A DNA stretch of 64,000 bases from Clostridium sp. OS1-26 (GCF_030915445.1 NZ_CP133264.1:1178001-1242000), one strand, 5' to 3'. Counted from the first letter of the stretch, positions 27,744 to 39,287 are shown. A program made the numbers and translations. The notes: a model not told the origin generated them from the sequence alone.

Positions 27744-28573
27744 AATTCATCCACCATCTCATCTATAGTTAATATATCTTCTCTAATATTTAATCCACTA
27801 TTTTTCAATTCATAGGATAATTCTGTCATTTGGGGTACATCAAGTCCTATAGTTTTCATTTTATTAACCTTACTAAAGATATCTTTTGGAGTGCCTTCCA
27901 TCATAACCTTACCTTCATCCATAACTATGATTCGGTTAGCTTCCACGGCTTCTTCCATATAATGTGTAATAAGTACTACAGTTATCCCGTACTTATTATT
28001 TATTTCTTTTATAGTTTTTATTACTTCTCTTCTTCCTGAAGGATCAAGCATAGCAGTGGATTCATCAAATATTATGCATTCAGGCATCATGGCTAATACT
28101 CCAGCTATAGCTACTCTTTGCTTTTGACCTCCTGATAGCAAATGGGGTGCATGTTTCCTGTACTCATACATATTAACCTTTTTTAAACAGTCATCTACTC
28201 TTCTCCTAATTTCAGAAGATTCAATACCTAAGTTCTCTGGCCCGAACGCTACATCCTCTTCTACAATAGTCGCAACAATTTGATTATCAGGATTTTGAAA
28301 TACCATACCTGCCTTGTTTCTTATATCCCAAATATTTTTTTCTATAGATGTATCTAGCTTACTAACATACACCTTTCCTTCACTTGGAATCAATAAGGCA
28401 TTCATATGTTTTGCTATAGTTGATTTTCCAGATCCATTTCTTCCTAAAATAACAAGAAACTCACCTTTTTTCACCTCTAAGGTAACATCATTTATAGCTA
28501 ATTTTATATCATCCTTATTATTACTCTCATATTTAAAAACAACGTTTTGACACTGTACCATCTTTTCTTCCAT
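27728..28573 (-). CDS. ecfA1: ECF transporter ATPase EcfA1
   Basis: The 281-residue ABC ATPase has Walker [20 protein letters not shown], signature [14 protein letters not shown], Walker [14 protein letters not shown] and the switch His in [10 protein letters not shown]. The ATG at 28573 sits 7 bases after GGGGTG; a GTG at 28582 is in frame but overlaps that site. First gene of the energising module; a terminator separates it from rplQ. Confidence 0.93.
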   Translation of the reverse strand: MEEKMVQCQNVVFKYESNNKDDIKLAINDVTLEVKKGEFLVILGRNGSGKSTIAKHMNALLIPSEGKVYVSKLDTSIEKNIWDIRNKAGMVFQNPDNQIVATIVEEDVAFGPENLGIESSEIRRRVDDCLKKVNMYEYRKHAPHLLSGGQKQRVAIAGVLAMMPECIIFDESTAMLDPSGRREVIKTIKEINNKYGITVVLITHYMEEAVEANRIIVMDEGKVMMEGTPKDIFSKVNKMKTIGLDVPQMTELSYELKNSGLNIREDILTIDEMVDELCRLK

Positions 28574-28625
28574 AAGAAACACCCCGCTATTTTTGCAGCA
28601 ATAAAATAATATATTATAGCAAAAT

Positions 28626-28653
28626 GGGGACTAAGCTAGCCTACTTAATCCCC
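28626..28653 (-). terminator. Terminator of the S10-spc-alpha supercluster
   Basis: GGGGATTAAG on the minus strand pairs with CTTAGTCCCC (with mismatch), followed by ATTTTGC. It lies 18 bases after the rplQ stop. Confidence 0.6.
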
Positions 28654-28671
28654 TTAATTTTATAGTAATTA

Positions 28672-29013
28672 TTATACTAACTCTAGTATAACAACTTCAG
28701 CTCCATCGCCTCTTCTTGGTCCTACTTTATACATTCTTGTATATCCGCCGTTTCTCTCAGCATATTTAGGAGCTACATTGTCAAATAAGTTTCTTACTAC
28801 TTCCTCTTCAGTTACAAAAGAAAGTACTTGTCTTCTAGCATGAAGATCTCCTCTTTTAGCAAGAGTTATCATTTTCTCAGCTAGACTTCTAGTTTCCTTC
28901 GCTCTAGTTTCTGTTGTTTCAATTTTACCATGCTTTAAGAAACTAGTAACAAGGTTTCTTAGCATTGCTTTTCTTTGGTCAGTTGGACGACCTAATTTAC
29001 GATATCCTGCCAT
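28672..29013 (-). CDS. rplQ: 50S ribosomal protein L17 (bL17)
   Basis: The 113-residue short bacterial L17 starts [21 protein letters not shown], with the ARR and [17 protein letters not shown]-terminus. It sits near the peptide exit tunnel. Last gene of the alpha operon, 58 bases after rpoA. Confidence 0.97.
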   Translation of the reverse strand: MAGYRKLGRPTDQRKAMLRNLVTSFLKHGKIETTETRAKETRSLAEKMITLAKRGDLHARRQVLSFVTEEEVVRNLFDNVAPKYAERNGGYTRMYKVGPRRGDGAEVVILELV

Positions 29014-29071
29014 CTCCTATACCTCCTTACCTTTACTCTTCTTCAAGTATGACTATATCAGAACTACTATA

Positions 29072-30019
29072 TTATTCTTCACTCTGTTTTAATGATAATC
29101 CTAAAGCAAGAAGTTTTTGTTCAACCTCTTCTAAAGATTTTTTACCTAGGTTTCTAACCTTCATCATGTCATCCATGGTTCTCTCGGTTAGTTCCTGTAC
29201 TGTATTAATACCTGCTCTTTTTAAGCAATTATAACTTCTAACAGAAAGATCAAGTTCTTCTATTGTCATTTCAAGAACTTTTTCCTTTTTGTCTTCTTCC
29301 TTTTCAACCATTATTTCAACATTGTTGGCATGGTCAGTTAAAGTCATAAATAACTTAAAATGCTCTATTAGAATCTTAGCAGATAAACTAATAGCTTCAT
29401 CAGGCATTATAGTACCATTAGTCCAAACTTCAAGAGATAACTTATCATAATCAGTTATCTGACCAACTCTTGTATTTTCTACAACAAAGTTAACTCTTTT
29501 GATTGGAGTATATATTGAATCTACAGGAATAGTACCTATAGGCATCTCTTCTGCTTTATTCTTAGTTTGAGAGACATAACCTCTTCCTCTATTAATCATG
29601 ATTTCCATATAAAGCTTTCCATCTTCATCAAGGGTAGCTATATGTAAATCTTTGTTGATTATTTCAACATCTCCATCAGTTCTAATGTCTCCTGCTGTAA
29701 CTTCTCCTGGCCCTTGTGCATCTATGTAGACAGTCTTAGGACCATCTCCATTCATTTTTAATGCTAACCCCTTAATGTTCAGAATTAATTCGCTAACATC
29801 TTCTTTAACGCCACGGACAGTCGAAAACTCATGGAGAACTCCCTCTATTTTAATGTGGTTGGCAGCCACTCCTGGTAATGAAGAAAGGAGAATTCTTCTT
29901 AATGCATTACCAAGAGTAGTACCATATCCTCTTTCTAGTGGTTCTACCACAAACTTACCATAGGCACCATCTTCACTAACTTCAACACACTCTATTTTAG
30001 GCTTTTCTATCTCTAACAT
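29072..30019 (-). CDS. rpoA: RNA polymerase alpha subunit
   Basis: The 315 residues have an N-terminal assembly domain ([25 protein letters not shown]) and a C-terminal domain that binds UP elements and activators ([31 protein letters not shown]). An acidic/lysine linker (EKEEDKKEK) joins them. Intact, unlike rpoB in this assembly. Between rpsD and rplQ in the alpha operon. Confidence 0.97.
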   Translation of the reverse strand: MLEIEKPKIECVEVSEDGAYGKFVVEPLERGYGTTLGNALRRILLSSLPGVAANHIKIEGVLHEFSTVRGVKEDVSELILNIKGLALKMNGDGPKTVYIDAQGPGEVTAGDIRTDGDVEIINKDLHIATLDEDGKLYMEIMINRGRGYVSQTKNKAEEMPIGTIPVDSIYTPIKRVNFVVENTRVGQITDYDKLSLEVWTNGTIMPDEAISLSAKILIEHFKLFMTLTDHANNVEIMVEKEEDKKEKVLEMTIEELDLSVRSYNCLKRAGINTVQELTERTMDDMMKVRNLGKKSLEEVEQKLLALGLSLKQSEE

Positions 30020-30081
30020 GAATATAACCCTCCTTCTATTTATATTAAAATGTATTTTGAGGGCAACTGATTCTATATTAA

Positions 30082-30702
30082 TTACTTACTATATAACTCT
30101 ACTATTAATGTTTCGTTAACAGGAATATCTATATCTTCTCTAGTTGGCTCTCTAAGAACTCTTCCTTGGAAATCTGCAGTACTTCCCTCTAACCAAGCTG
30201 GTACAGTCTTTGGATTTTCAGCAAATACCTTAAACTTTTCTGATGCTCTGCTCTTTTCACGAACAGCTATAACATCTCCAGCTGATAATCTGTATGAAGC
30301 AATGTCTACTTTTTTACCATTAACTAAGAAGTGTCCGTGAGTTACTAATTGTCTAGACTCACTTCTTGATCCGCCAAATCCTAGTCTGTAAACTACATTG
30401 TCAAGTCTTAATTCAAGAAGTTTTAACAAGTTTTCACCTGATATACCTCTCATTCTTTCAGCTCTTTCGTATGTAGCTCTGAATTGACCTTCTAATAAGC
30501 CGTACATCTTTTTAGCTTTTTGTTTCTCTCTTAATTGTAAGCCGTAGTTAGATAATTTCTTTCTACCCTGTCCGTGTTGTCCTGGTGCATATCCTCTTCT
30601 TGAGAATGCACACTTATCTGTATAACATCTATCCCCTTTTAGGAATAGCTTTAAACCTTCTCTTCTGCATATTCTACATGCAGGTCCAGTATATCTTGCC
30701 AT
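30082..30702 (-). CDS. rpsD: 30S ribosomal protein S4 (uS4), zinc form
   Basis: The 206 residues begin [20 protein letters not shown] and keep four N-terminal Cys (CRIC, DRC, KC), so this is the zinc-binding type. The S4 RNA-binding domain is at about 96-160 ([20 protein letters not shown]). S4 is a primary 16S binder and a translational repressor in many bacteria. Here it sits inside the alpha operon, unlike in Bacillus subtilis. Confidence 0.97.
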   Translation of the reverse strand: MARYTGPACRICRREGLKLFLKGDRCYTDKCAFSRRGYAPGQHGQGRKKLSNYGLQLREKQKAKKMYGLLEGQFRATYERAERMRGISGENLLKLLELRLDNVVYRLGFGGSRSESRQLVTHGHFLVNGKKVDIASYRLSAGDVIAVREKSRASEKFKVFAENPKTVPAWLEGSTADFQGRVLREPTREDIDIPVNETLIVELYSK

Positions 30703-30722
30703 TATTTCTACACCTCCTATGC

Positions 30723-31121
30723 CTAGACTCTTCTTCTTTTTGGTGGTCTACATCCGTTATGTGGTATTGGAGTAACATCTTTTATTAATGTAACTTCTAA
30801 TCCAGCAGCTTGTAATGATCTTATTGCAGCTTCCCTACCAGCTCCTGGTCCCTTTACATAAACTTCAATACTCTTTAAACCATGTTCCATAGCTGCTTTT
30901 GCAGATGTTTCTGCAGCCATTTGCGCAGCAAATGGAGTACTCTTTCTTGAACCTCTGAAGCCTAATCCGCCTGCACTAGCCCATGATAAAGTGTTTCCTA
31001 CTGCATCAGTAATTGTAACTATGGAATTGTTAAAAGTTGATTTTATATGCGCACAGCCATGCTCAACATTTTTTCTTTCTTTTTTTCTTCTTGTCTTTTT
31101 AACTTTTGATCCAGCTGCCAT
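30723..31121 (-). CDS. rpsK: 30S ribosomal protein S11 (uS11)
   Basis: 132 residues with the basic N-terminus [45 protein letters not shown] and the C-terminal [12 protein letters not shown]. Platform protein of the small subunit, 21 bases before rpsD. Confidence 0.97.
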   Translation of the reverse strand: MAAGSKVKKTRRKKERKNVEHGCAHIKSTFNNSIVTITDAVGNTLSWASAGGLGFRGSRKSTPFAAQMAAETSAKAAMEHGLKSIEVYVKGPGAGREAAIRSLQAAGLEVTLIKDVTPIPHNGCRPPKRRRV

Positions 31122-31144
31122 CGTTTTCCCTCCTTAACTATTAA

Positions 31145-31516
31145 TTACTTCTTCTTCTTAGCACCTATCATCTTTTTAGGGCCTTTTCTTGTTCTAGCAT
31201 TAGTCTTAGTTTTTTGTCCTCTTACTGGAAGGCCTCTTCTGTGTCTTATTCCTCTGTAACAGCCGATTTCTACTAATCTCTTTATGTTAAGAGCAATTTC
31301 TCTTCTTAGGTCACCTTCAACTTTAACGTTCTTATTTATATAATCTCTTAAAGCATTAACTTCTTCTTCAGTTAGATTCTTAACTCTAGTATCTGGGTTA
31401 ACTCCAGTTTCGCTAAGAATTTTTTGAGAAGTTGGTAGTCCTATGCCATATATATAAGTTAAACCTATTTCAACTCTTTTTTCCTTTGGTAAGTCTATAC
31501 CTGATATTCTTGCCAT
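31145..31516 (-). CDS. rpsM: 30S ribosomal protein S13 (uS13)
   Basis: 123 residues with [21 protein letters not shown], the helix-two-turn-helix region and the C-terminal [20 protein letters not shown]. It contacts P-site tRNA in the head of the 30S. A structured 180-base gap to rpmJ precedes it. Confidence 0.97.
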   Translation of the reverse strand: MARISGIDLPKEKRVEIGLTYIYGIGLPTSQKILSETGVNPDTRVKNLTEEEVNALRDYINKNVKVEGDLRREIALNIKRLVEIGCYRGIRHRRGLPVRGQKTKTNARTRKGPKKMIGAKKKK

Positions 31517-31596
31517 TAATATTTACACCTCCTAAATATCTAATTGGTAAGCATATAATACGCTTATTTTTCAATTTAGTTTTGTTTTTATATAAA

Positions 31597-31650
31597 GTTT
31601 TAGGTTAATAGAATAAGAATCTTATTCTATCATCAGCCGCATCCTAAAAC
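31597..31650 (-). promoter_or_regulatory. Structured leader before rpsM (rpmJ-rpsM gap)
   Basis: An outer 8-bp stem (GTTTTAGG with CCTAAAAC) encloses a long inner hairpin (AGAATAAG with CTTATTCT, 31610-31628) and a small unpaired GC-rich patch. The gap of 180 bases is the longest in the spc-alpha part. It is where an alpha-operon leader bound by S4 would be expected, but identity is not shown. I see no strong promoter in this gap. Confidence 0.45.
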
Positions 31651-31696
31651 ATTATTAACTTAAATTAATATAATCTATTATAAAATATAGTATATA

Positions 31697-31822
<126 letters not shown>

Positions 31823-31826
31823 TTAA

Positions 31827-32045
31827 TTACTTTGCTCTCCAGGTTATTCTTCCACGAGTTAAATCGTAAGGAGAAAGTTCTACTGTAACTTTATCACCTG
31901 GTAAAATTCTTATAAAATTCATTCTTAATTTACCTGATATGTGTGCTAGTATCTTATGTCCGCTTTCCAATTCTACCTCAAACATTGCATTAGGTAATGC
32001 TTCAAGCACAGTACCCTGCATTTCTATAACATCATCTTTTGACAT
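31827..32045 (-). CDS. infA: Translation initiation factor IF-1
   Basis: Starting at the ATG at 32045 gives the standard 72 residues ([20 protein letters not shown]), an OB fold with [17 protein letters not shown] and LTRGRITWR. The longer frame from 32075 adds ten residues from inside the upstream gene. It overlaps that KOW-domain gene by 14 bases. Confidence 0.96.
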   Translation of the reverse strand: MSKDDVIEMQGTVLEALPNAMFEVELESGHKILAHISGKLRMNFIRILPGDKVTVELSPYDLTRGRITWRAK

Positions 32046-32343
32046 AAGGCAATCGAACCTCCTTATCATTGTCATAGGACTGCAAAATTCTTTTTATAAT
32101 TGCATTAGTAACTTTTTCGTCTGACATTAATAAGCTCCCTATTTCTTCAGCAATTATATTAGTAAACTCTAAGTGTTTTATTTTTTTCCTCTTAGGTTTT
32201 TCTACAGGCCTTAGGCTGCCATCACAAACATAAACATACTCATCATTTAGTATGCTTACTACTACGAAAACCTTGCCTTGATCTCTTCCTGCTTTAGAAT
32301 AAACTATTTTTCCCAAACAGCTATTATTTAACAATATATTCAC
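32032..32343 (-). CDS. KOW-domain RNA-binding protein (L14e/L6e/L27e-like)
   Basis: The 103-residue protein has a KOW motif ([20 protein letters not shown]) and a Lys/Arg-rich middle ([16 protein letters not shown]). It belongs to the small KOW family usually found between map and infA in clostridia. The role is unclear, possibly ribosome assembly or RNA binding. It overlaps infA by 14 bases and follows map by 5. Confidence 0.8.
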   Translation of the reverse strand: MNILLNNSCLGKIVYSKAGRDQGKVFVVVSILNDEYVYVCDGSLRPVEKPKRKKIKHLEFTNIIAEEIGSLLMSDEKVTNAIIKRILQSYDNDKEVRLPYVKR

Positions 32344-32348
32344 CTCTG

Positions 32349-33098
32349 TTAAACTATGGTCAGTATTTCAGGGCCGTTATCTAAGATAGCAACAGTATTT
32401 TCATAATGTGCTGATAAACTCTTATCTACTGTAACAACAGTCCAGTCATTTGATTCTACTTCTACATGATACTTACCTATATTAACCATAGGTTCTATAG
32501 CTAAAACCATACCTTTTTTTAATGTAGGACCTCTTCCTGGTCTGCCGTAGTTAGGTACTTCAGGATCCTCATGCATTTCTTTTCCTATGCCATGACCTAC
32601 ATAATCCCTAACTATAGAATAGCCAAAGCTTTCAACGTATTCCTGAATTGCAGCTGATATATCTGTTAACTTGTTACCAACAATAGCTTTTTCAATACCT
32701 TTGAAAAAACTTTGTTTAGTTACTTCAATTAACTTTAATGCTTCTTCTGAAGTGTTTCCAACAGAAAAAGTTCTCGCTGCATCTCCTTGATATCCATTTA
32801 ATATAGCCCCGCAATCAACGCTAATAATATCGCCTTCTTGCAAAACTACATTTTTTGCTGGAATACCATGAACTACCTCATTATTAACAGAAGCACATAT
32901 TGAACCTGGAAATCCACAGTAACCTTTAAAAGACGGCTTTGCACCTTGTTTTAAAATATACTCTTCTGCAATTATATCCAATTCTGCAGTAGTTATTCCA
33001 GGTCTTATTGCCTCTTCAAGCTTCAACAGGGTATTGGCAACAACTTTACCTGCCTGCCTCATATACTCAATTTCTATATCGGTTTTAATTATTATCAT
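32349..33098 (-). CDS. map: Methionine aminopeptidase, type I
   Basis: The 249 residues contain the five metal ligands in [20 protein letters not shown] (two Asp), [12 protein letters not shown] (His), [10 protein letters not shown] (Glu) and HYENTVAI (Glu). It removes the start Met from nascent proteins. It overlaps the end of adk by 4 bases (ATGA-type coupling). Confidence 0.96.
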   Translation of the reverse strand: MIIIKTDIEIEYMRQAGKVVANTLLKLEEAIRPGITTAELDIIAEEYILKQGAKPSFKGYCGFPGSICASVNNEVVHGIPAKNVVLQEGDIISVDCGAILNGYQGDAARTFSVGNTSEEALKLIEVTKQSFFKGIEKAIVGNKLTDISAAIQEYVESFGYSIVRDYVGHGIGKEMHEDPEVPNYGRPGRGPTLKKGMVLAIEPMVNIGKYHVEVESNDWTVVTVDKSLSAHYENTVAILDNGPEILTIV

Positions 33099-33748
33099 TT
33101 AGCAACCGCTCCTAGAACATCACAAATTTTTTCAAATACCATACCTATTTCTTCTGTTCCATCTACTTTTGCGAGTATATTTTTCTCCTTATAGTACTGA
33201 ATTAGAGGTTGAGTCTGTCTGTCATAGACATCTAATCTTTCTTTGACAGTTTCCTCAGTATCATCTTTTCTTTGTACTAAAGGGCCACCACAAACATCAC
33301 ATTTATTTTCAACCTTAGGCGTATTGAATTTTATGTGATAACTTGCGCCGCATGCAGAGCAAACTCTTCTGCCTGTCATTCGCTCCAAAATAAATTCCTT
33401 AGGAACGTCAATCAGTAAAGCTGTATCGATTTTTTGATCATTGCTGTTCAAAAACGAATCTAATGCCTCAGCCTGTTTCACTGTTCTTGGAAAGCCATCT
33501 AATAAAAAGCCATTTTCACAATCATTCATACTTAATCTATCATTAACTATACCTATAGTAACTTCATCCGGTACTAACTGTCCGTTATCCATATACCTCT
33601 TAGCTTCTATTCCAAGAGGAGTTTTTTCTGAAATATTTTTTCTGAAAATATCTCCTGTTGATATATGCGGTATAGAATATTTTTCAGTAATTAATTTAGC
33701 CTGTGTTCCTTTTCCAGCTCCCGGAGGACCTAGTAAAATAATCTTCAA
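33095..33748 (-). CDS. adk: Adenylate kinase with zinc lid
   Basis: I place the start at TTG 33748, nine bases after GGAG, giving 217 residues beginning [16 protein letters not shown], as in the family; longer in-frame starts (33763, 33757) overlap the ribosome site. It has the P loop, DGFPRT, and four lid Cys (CSAC and CDVC) that bind zinc. It converts AMP and ATP to two ADP. Between secY and map. Confidence 0.95.
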   Translation of the reverse strand: MKIILLGPPGAGKGTQAKLITEKYSIPHISTGDIFRKNISEKTPLGIEAKRYMDNGQLVPDEVTIGIVNDRLSMNDCENGFLLDGFPRTVKQAEALDSFLNSNDQKIDTALLIDVPKEFILERMTGRRVCSACGASYHIKFNTPKVENKCDVCGGPLVQRKDDTEETVKERLDVYDRQTQPLIQYYKEKNILAKVDGTEEIGMVFEKICDVLGAVAK

Positions 33749-33770
33749 CCGAATCATCTCCAAATACTTT

Positions 33771-35051
33771 TTATTTTAAGAATCCTTGATAATGACGCAT
33801 TACCAATTGAGACTCTAGCTGCCTTAAAGTATCAAGTGCAACTCCTACCATAATTAGTAAACCAGTACCGCCAAAAGATATTCCTTTAAAGTTAGAATAT
33901 GATTCTGCAATAATAGGAGTTATCGCTATTATCCCTGCAAAAGCTCCACCAATTATGGAAATTTTAGCAAGAACTTTTCCTATATAGCTAGCTGTTGGTT
34001 CGCCTGGTCTTATTCCTGGTACAAATCCTGAAGATTTATGCATATTCTCAGCCATTTCATCTGGCTTGAAAGTAACTTCAGTATAGAACCAAGTGAAGAA
34101 AATTGTCAATGCAAAATAAGTTACTGCATACTGCCAACTACCTTCTTTAACCAAGCTAAACTTACTCCCAGTAATAAACTGATAAAAAGCTGAATTTGGC
34201 CAAAACTGACCTATTGTTTTCGGAAAACTCATAACTGATATTGCAAAAATTATTCCGATAACTGCTGATCCGTTTACATTGATAGGAATATGGGTTGATT
34301 GACCCTTATATACCTTGCCACCAGCTGTTTTACCTGCATATTGAACAGGAATTCTTCTTTCTGACAGACTCATTATTACAACTCCTATAAATAAGGCTAA
34401 GGATGCTGCAGCAAATACTACAAGTTCAATAAAATTGACTGTCTCTGCTTTTTGGAGTCCTATAATTTGGTATAAAGTTGTTGGAAATCTTGATATGATA
34501 TTCACAAATATTAATAGTGATATACCATTTCCAACTCCTTTTTCAGTTATCTTATCACCAAACCACATTAAAAAGGTTGATGCTGTAGTTAACGTAAGTA
34601 TTATCAAGAATATATTTAACTTATTTGACGGATCTTGAAGTGCACCAGCTCTAGTTATTATTGCATATGAGGTAAATGCTTGAATTAGTCCTAAAGGTAC
34701 TGCAGCATATCTTGTGTACTGCTGTATCTTTTTTCTTCCATCTTCGCCTTCTTTTGAAAGCTGTTCCAATCTTGGAACTGCAATTGTTAATAACTGCATA
34801 ATTATAGAAGAGTTAATGAACGGAACTACTCCCATAGCAAAAATACTGAACTGACTAAATGCACCACCAGATATTAAATCATAAAAGCCAAATAATGATC
34901 CGCTTTTTGTTAAACTAGCAAGTTTTGCCGTGTCAATTCCAGGAACAGGAATTGTATTTCCCATCCTGAAAATTGCTACCATAAATAATGTAAATAATAT
35001 CTTTTTTCTTAATTCAGGAACTTTCCAGGCATTACGTAAAGTTGATAGCAC
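33771..35051 (-). CDS. secY: Preprotein translocase subunit SecY
   Basis: The 426-residue channel protein has ten predicted helices. Typical motifs are [34 protein letters not shown]-like [21 protein letters not shown] and [12 protein letters not shown]. The start is GTG at 35051, directly after the rplO stop codon. Confidence 0.96.
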   Translation of the reverse strand: MLSTLRNAWKVPELRKKILFTLFMVAIFRMGNTIPVPGIDTAKLASLTKSGSLFGFYDLISGGAFSQFSIFAMGVVPFINSSIIMQLLTIAVPRLEQLSKEGEDGRKKIQQYTRYAAVPLGLIQAFTSYAIITRAGALQDPSNKLNIFLIILTLTTASTFLMWFGDKITEKGVGNGISLLIFVNIISRFPTTLYQIIGLQKAETVNFIELVVFAAASLALFIGVVIMSLSERRIPVQYAGKTAGGKVYKGQSTHIPINVNGSAVIGIIFAISVMSFPKTIGQFWPNSAFYQFITGSKFSLVKEGSWQYAVTYFALTIFFTWFYTEVTFKPDEMAENMHKSSGFVPGIRPGEPTASYIGKVLAKISIIGGAFAGIIAITPIIAESYSNFKGISFGGTGLLIMVGVALDTLRQLESQLVMRHYQGFLK

Positions 35052-35492
35052 CTATATCACCTCAACTTTTCCTCCAGCTGCTTCAATTTTCTCAGCTGCA
35101 GCCTTTGTGAATTTTGCTGCCTTAACAGTTAATTTCTTCTGTAATTCACCATTGCCAAGTATCTTTACTCCATTCTTAGCTTTCTTTACTATACCTTTTT
35201 CAAGTAATAGTTCAGGTGTAATTTCAGTACCATCTTCAAATATGTTTAGTCTTTCAACATTTATTTCAGCATATTCTTTAGCAAATATATTTGTAAAACC
35301 TCTCTTAGGAAGCCTTCTGTATAGTGGCATCTGACCTCCTTCGAATCCTAGTCTTACTCCACCACCACTTCTAGCTTTTTGGCCTTTTTCACCTTTACCG
35401 GCATTTCTTCCTAATCCAGATCCAGTACCTCTTCCAACTCTTTTTGGTGCTTTTCTTGCGCCTTCAGCTGGTCTTAACTCATGAAGTTTCAT
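35052..35492 (-). CDS. rplO: 50S ribosomal protein L15 (uL15)
   Basis: 146 residues starting [20 protein letters not shown], with the Gly/Arg-rich N-terminal extension [22 protein letters not shown] and [18 protein letters not shown]. Its end carries the GAGGTGA ribosome site of secY. Confidence 0.97.
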   Translation of the reverse strand: MKLHELRPAEGARKAPKRVGRGTGSGLGRNAGKGEKGQKARSGGGVRLGFEGGQMPLYRRLPKRGFTNIFAKEYAEINVERLNIFEDGTEITPELLLEKGIVKKAKNGVKILGNGELQKKLTVKAAKFTKAAAEKIEAAGGKVEVI

Positions 35493-35513
35493 TCTATTTA
35501 CACCTCCTCTGTA

Positions 35514-35693
35514 CTATATCTCTTCTACCTTTAAAAGATAGCTAACTTTATTTACCATGCCTCTTATTTGAGGAGTATCCTCATGCTCTACAGTTTTTCC
35601 AATCTTCTTAAGTCCAAGTGCATTTACTGTTGCAATTTGGTCTTTTCTTCTTCCAATTAAACTTCTGTTTAAAGTTATTTTTAGTTTAGCCAA
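35514..35693 (-). CDS. rpmD: 50S ribosomal protein L30 (uL30)
   Basis: Translating from a TTG at 35693, preceded by GGGAGGG, gives 59 residues: [20 protein letters not shown], then [21 protein letters not shown] and a C-terminal [10 protein letters not shown]. This is the short bacterial L30. It fills the gap between rpsE and rplO. Confidence 0.95.
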   Translation of the reverse strand: MAKLKITLNRSLIGRRKDQIATVNALGLKKIGKTVEHEDTPQIRGMVNKVSYLLKVEEI

Positions 35694-35706
35694 GGTTCGT
35701 TCCCTC

Positions 35707-36204
35707 CTAACCTAAAATCTCTTCAACGGTTTTACCTCTAAGCTTAGCAATATGCTCAGCTGTTCTTAAGCTTGATAAACCATTGATAGTAGCGTTAACC
35801 ATATTTCTTGGATTGTTAGAACCTAATGATTTTGCTCTAACGTCCTTTAATCCTGCAAGTTCAAGTACTGCTCTAGCAGGACCTCCTGCTATAACTCCTG
35901 TACCTTCTGAAGCTGTCATTATAAGCACTCTTCCAGTACCAAATTCTCCAACTATATCATGTGGTACTGTAGTACCAACTATTGGAACTTCAACTAAGTT
36001 TTTCTTTGCATCTTCTATTGCTTTTCTGATTGCTTCAGGTATTTCTATAGACTTTCCAGTTCCTACTCCAACGTGGCCGTTTTCATCTCCAACAACTACA
36101 AGAGCACTAAATCTGAAGTTTCTACCACCTTTAACAACCTTAGCAACTCTATTTATAAATACAACTTTTTCTTTTAGATTTAAAGTGCTAGGATCTATTC
36201 TCAT
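35707..36204 (-). CDS. rpsE: 30S ribosomal protein S5 (uS5)
   Basis: 165 residues with [22 protein letters not shown]-type N-terminal double-stranded RNA fold (about 10-75), [10 protein letters not shown] and the C-terminal domain [15 protein letters not shown]. Central to decoding accuracy. Between rplR and rpmD. Confidence 0.97.
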   Translation of the reverse strand: MRIDPSTLNLKEKVVFINRVAKVVKGGRNFRFSALVVVGDENGHVGVGTGKSIEIPEAIRKAIEDAKKNLVEVPIVGTTVPHDIVGEFGTGRVLIMTASEGTGVIAGGPARAVLELAGLKDVRAKSLGSNNPRNMVNATINGLSSLRTAEHIAKLRGKTVEEILG

Positions 36205-36220
36205 TTATTTCCCTCCTTTT

Positions 36221-36580
36221 TTAGAATTGTAAACCAGCCTCTCTTGCACCTTCTGCAAGATTCTGTACTCTTCCGTGATATACAAATCCGCCTCTATCGA
36301 AAACTACTTCTTTTATTCCTTTTTCAATAGCTTTTTTAGCTATTAATTCGCCAACTGCTTTTGCTGCTTCTTTATTGCTTCCGATACCGTTAAAATCTTT
36401 ATCTAAACTTGAAGCAGAAACTAAAGTTACTCCGTTTATATCATCTATAATTTGTGCATATATGTTCTTTTCACTTCTATATACTGAAAGTCTTGGTCTC
36501 TCAGTTGTTCCAAAAATCTTTTTACGAACTCTTAGATGACGTCTTACTCTAGCTTTTTTTCTGTCTTCTTTGTTAAACAT
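36221..36580 (-). CDS. rplR: 50S ribosomal protein L18 (uL18)
   Basis: Start at ATG 36580, eight bases after AAAGGAG, gives 119 residues ([20 protein letters not shown]). [20 protein letters not shown] and [12 protein letters not shown] are typical. It binds 5S rRNA. An in-frame GTG at 36589 overlaps the ribosome site. Confidence 0.96.
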   Translation of the reverse strand: MFNKEDRKKARVRRHLRVRKKIFGTTERPRLSVYRSEKNIYAQIIDDINGVTLVSASSLDKDFNGIGSNKEAAKAVGELIAKKAIEKGIKEVVFDRGGFVYHGRVQNLAEGAREAGLQF

Positions 36581-36598
36581 AAGTTTCACTCCTTTCTA

Positions 36599-37141
36599 CT
36601 ATTTCTTACCAGTCTTACCTTCCTTACGTCTTATCACTTCGTTATCATATTTGATTCCTTTTCCTTTGTAAGGTTCAGGTTTTCTCCAAGCTCTTACGTC
36701 TGCCGCAACAGCTCCTACTTTTTCTTTGTCTATACCTCTAACTATAACTTTTGTAGCAGCAGGTGTTTCAAATGTTACACCTTCAACTGGTTCTATTTCA
36801 ACTGGATGAGAATATCCAAGATTCATAACTAATTTCTTACCTTGTAACTGAGCTCTGTAACCTACACCAACTAGATCTAAAGTTTTTGCAAATCCTTCAG
36901 TTACTCCGATAATCATGTTATTTATTAATGCTCTTGTTAATCCATGAAGAGCTCTTACGTTCTTTAAATCGTTGTCTCTTGAAACAGTTACAGAACTGTT
37001 TTCAACAACTATGTTTACTTCATTGCTCATAGCTCTTTCAAGTTGACCTTTTGGTCCTTTTACTGTAACAACGTTGTCTGGTGTTACGGTAACAGTTACG
37101 CCACTTGGTATAGCTATTGGAAGCTTTCCTATTCTTGACAT
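36599..37141 (-). CDS. rplF: 50S ribosomal protein L6 (uL6)
   Basis: Starting at ATG 37141 after GGAGGTGT gives 180 residues ([20 protein letters not shown]) with [20 protein letters not shown] and the C-terminal [12 protein letters not shown]. The longer frame from 37192 is upstream noise. A 209-base gap separates it from rpsH. Confidence 0.96.
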   Translation of the reverse strand: MSRIGKLPIAIPSGVTVTVTPDNVVTVKGPKGQLERAMSNEVNIVVENSSVTVSRDNDLKNVRALHGLTRALINNMIIGVTEGFAKTLDLVGVGYRAQLQGKKLVMNLGYSHPVEIEPVEGVTFETPAATKVIVRGIDKEKVGAVAADVRAWRKPEPYKGKGIKYDNEVIRRKEGKTGKK

Positions 37142-37214
37142 GATTACACCTCCTGTATTCCTTATAAGCCCGTAATAAATATTATTTATCACGCGTCCTC
37201 TATTTCTTTCAAAT

Positions 37215-37239
37215 CATCAACAGGGCATATCTGTTGATG
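37215..37239 (-). promoter_or_regulatory. Hairpin in the rpsH-rplF gap
   Basis: Perfect 9-bp stem CATCAACAG with CTGTTGATG, loop of 7, no T run. It sits in an otherwise featureless AT-rich gap of 209 bases inside the spc operon. Confidence 0.5.
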
Positions 37240-37350
37240 CCATATTTTATTTCTAAATCGCAATAAACATTTCTGCTATGCATTCTATGTTGTTTATATA
37301 AAACATTAATTGCTATGTCTTCTTTTTTAAGTTATATATCTATATTTAAA

Positions 37351-37749
37351 CTACCAAATGTAGCAAAGAACTTCTCCGCCTACTCCAAGTTTTGTAGCTT
37401 CTTTATCTGTTACAATTCCCTTTGAAGTTGATAGTATAGCAACTCCTAAACCATTTAATACTTTAGGAATTTCTTCTTTTCTGCAGTAAACTCTTAATCC
37501 TGGTTTTGATATTCTCTTTAAACCAGTTATAACTCTTTCCTTGTTTTGACCATACTTCATTGATAATCTTATCATGTTAACGGAACCATCAGTGTATTCC
37601 TCTACATCTTTTATATATCCTTCTTGAAGCATTATATTTAGGACAGCCTTCTTTATATTTGAAGAAGGTACTTCCACTATTTCATGTCTAACTATATTTG
37701 CATTTCTTATACGAGTAAGTAAGTCTGCTATAGGATCAGTCATTACCAT
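37351..37749 (-). CDS. rpsH: 30S ribosomal protein S8 (uS8)
   Basis: 132 residues starting [18 protein letters not shown], with [26 protein letters not shown] and [12 protein letters not shown]. Primary 16S binder. In E. coli it also represses the spc operon. Confidence 0.97.
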   Translation of the reverse strand: MVMTDPIADLLTRIRNANIVRHEIVEVPSSNIKKAVLNIMLQEGYIKDVEEYTDGSVNMIRLSMKYGQNKERVITGLKRISKPGLRVYCRKEEIPKVLNGLGVAILSTSKGIVTDKEATKLGVGGEVLCYIW

Positions 37750-37781
37750 TTATTGTGCCTCCTTTCATCAATAACTAAGTA

Positions 37782-37967
37782 TTACCAACTTGCTTTTCTA
37801 CATCCAGGTATTTCACCTTTGTATGCAAGCTCTCTAAAACAAATACGGCATATTCCATATTTCTTTAATACAGAGTGTGGTCTTCCACATATTCTGCATC
37901 TTGTATAAGCTCTAGTTGAATATTTTGGTTCTTTCTTCCACTTTTCTATTAAAGCTTTACGTGCCAC
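37782..37967 (-). CDS. rpsZ: 30S ribosomal protein S14 type Z (uS14)
   Basis: 61 residues with the zinc ribbon CRICG and CRICF (C-x2-C, 12, C-x2-C), the short zinc-dependent S14 of Firmicutes. It starts [20 protein letters not shown]. Between rplE and rpsH. Confidence 0.97.
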   Translation of the reverse strand: MARKALIEKWKKEPKYSTRAYTRCRICGRPHSVLKKYGICRICFRELAYKGEIPGCRKASW

Positions 37968-37979
37968 GTTTTTCCCTCC

Positions 37980-38525
37980 TTATTTTTGAGCAAATGGCAT
38001 TCCAAGGAATCTTAACAATTCTCTTGCTTCTTCGTCTGTTTGTGCAGTTGTAACGAAGATTATATCCATACCTCTAACTTTGTCTATCTTATCATATTCT
38101 ATTTCAGGGAATATTAATTGCTCTTTTATTCCTAATGAGTAGTTTCCTCTTCCATCAAATGATTTATCTGAAACTCCTGAAAAGTCTCTAACTCTTGGTA
38201 AAGCAATGTTCATTAATTTATCAGCAAATTCATACATGTTTTGCTTTCTTAATGTAACTTTACAGCCTATTGGCATGTTTTCTCTTATTTTAAAGTTAGC
38301 TATAGACTTCTTAGCTCTAGTTAAAACTGGTTTTTGTCCTGTAATTATTGTTAAATCGCTAACTGCTGATTCTAACACTTTTGCATTGTCTTTAGCTTCT
38401 CCAACACCCATGTTTATAACTATTTTTTCAAGCTTTGGCACTTGCATTATATTATTATATTCAAACTTTTCCATTAAAGCAGGAACAACTTCTTTTTCGT
38501 ACTTTTCTTGTAATCTTAAACTCAT
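37980..38525 (-). CDS. rplE: 50S ribosomal protein L5 (uL5)
   Basis: Start at ATG 38525 after AAAGGAGG gives 181 residues ([21 protein letters not shown]) with [19 protein letters not shown] and [16 protein letters not shown], the last block being typical of L5. The frame from 38543 would translate the ribosome site. Binds 5S rRNA. Confidence 0.96.
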   Translation of the reverse strand: MSLRLQEKYEKEVVPALMEKFEYNNIMQVPKLEKIVINMGVGEAKDNAKVLESAVSDLTIITGQKPVLTRAKKSIANFKIRENMPIGCKVTLRKQNMYEFADKLMNIALPRVRDFSGVSDKSFDGRGNYSLGIKEQLIFPEIEYDKIDKVRGMDIIFVTTAQTDEEARELLRFLGMPFAQK

Positions 38526-38546
38526 TTGTAGCCCTCCTTTCAAAGA

Positions 38547-38870
38547 TTAGAATGTTTCTCCGCACTTTTTACAAACTCTTACTTTAGTTCCATCTTCTAA
38601 AACTTTATGGCTTATTCTTGTTACTGATTTGCATTTATCGCAATATAACATCACTTTTGAGCTGTATATAGGAGCTTCTTTATGAATTATTCCGCCCTGC
38701 ATATTAGCTTTGTTTGGTTTTTGATGTTTTGTTACTACGTTAATACCTTTAACAACAACTTTTCCTGTCTTTGGCATTACTGCAAGAACTTCGCCTACTT
38801 TACCCTTATCTTTTCCGGATATAACCATAACTGTGTCTTTTTTTCTAACATGTATTTTGTTTATTGCCAT
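38547..38870 (-). CDS. rplX: 50S ribosomal protein L24 (uL24)
   Basis: 107 residues with a KOW motif ([18 protein letters not shown]) and a C-terminal pair of CxxC (YCDKCKS and VCKKCGE) that looks like a zinc ribbon. Early assembly protein near the tunnel exit. Confidence 0.96.
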   Translation of the reverse strand: MAINKIHVRKKDTVMVISGKDKGKVGEVLAVMPKTGKVVVKGINVVTKHQKPNKANMQGGIIHKEAPIYSSKVMLYCDKCKSVTRISHKVLEDGTKVRVCKKCGETF

Positions 38871-38889
38871 CTCTAGACACCTCCTTATC

Positions 38890-39258
38890 TTATAGAACTT
38901 CAGGCGCTAATGATAATATTTTTGTAAAATCCTTATCTCTTAGCTCTCTTGCTACTGGTCCGAAGATACGAGTTCCTCTTGGTTGTTTGTCATCCTTTAT
39001 TATAACAGCAGCATTTTCATCGAATCTTATATATGAACCGTCTGCTCTTCTTAATCCTTTTACTGATCTAACTATAACGGCCTTTATAACATCACCTTTT
39101 TTAACAACACCGCCTGGTGTTGCACTTTTAACGCTAGCAACTATTATATCACCAATGTTTCCATATTTTCTCTTGGAACCACCTAATACTCTTATACACA
39201 TAATTTCCTTAGCACCGGAATTATCTGCAACTTTTAGTAATGTCTGTTGCTGAATCAT
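38890..39258 (-). CDS. rplN: 50S ribosomal protein L14 (uL14)
   Basis: 122 residues starting [20 protein letters not shown], with [20 protein letters not shown] and [13 protein letters not shown]. Intersubunit bridge protein. Confidence 0.97.
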   Translation of the reverse strand: MIQQQTLLKVADNSGAKEIMCIRVLGGSKRKYGNIGDIIVASVKSATPGGVVKKGDVIKAVIVRSVKGLRRADGSYIRFDENAAVIIKDDKQPRGTRIFGPVARELRDKDFTKILSLAPEVL

Positions 39259-39287
39259 TGAAAATACCCTCCTTTCAGCTTTATAGA

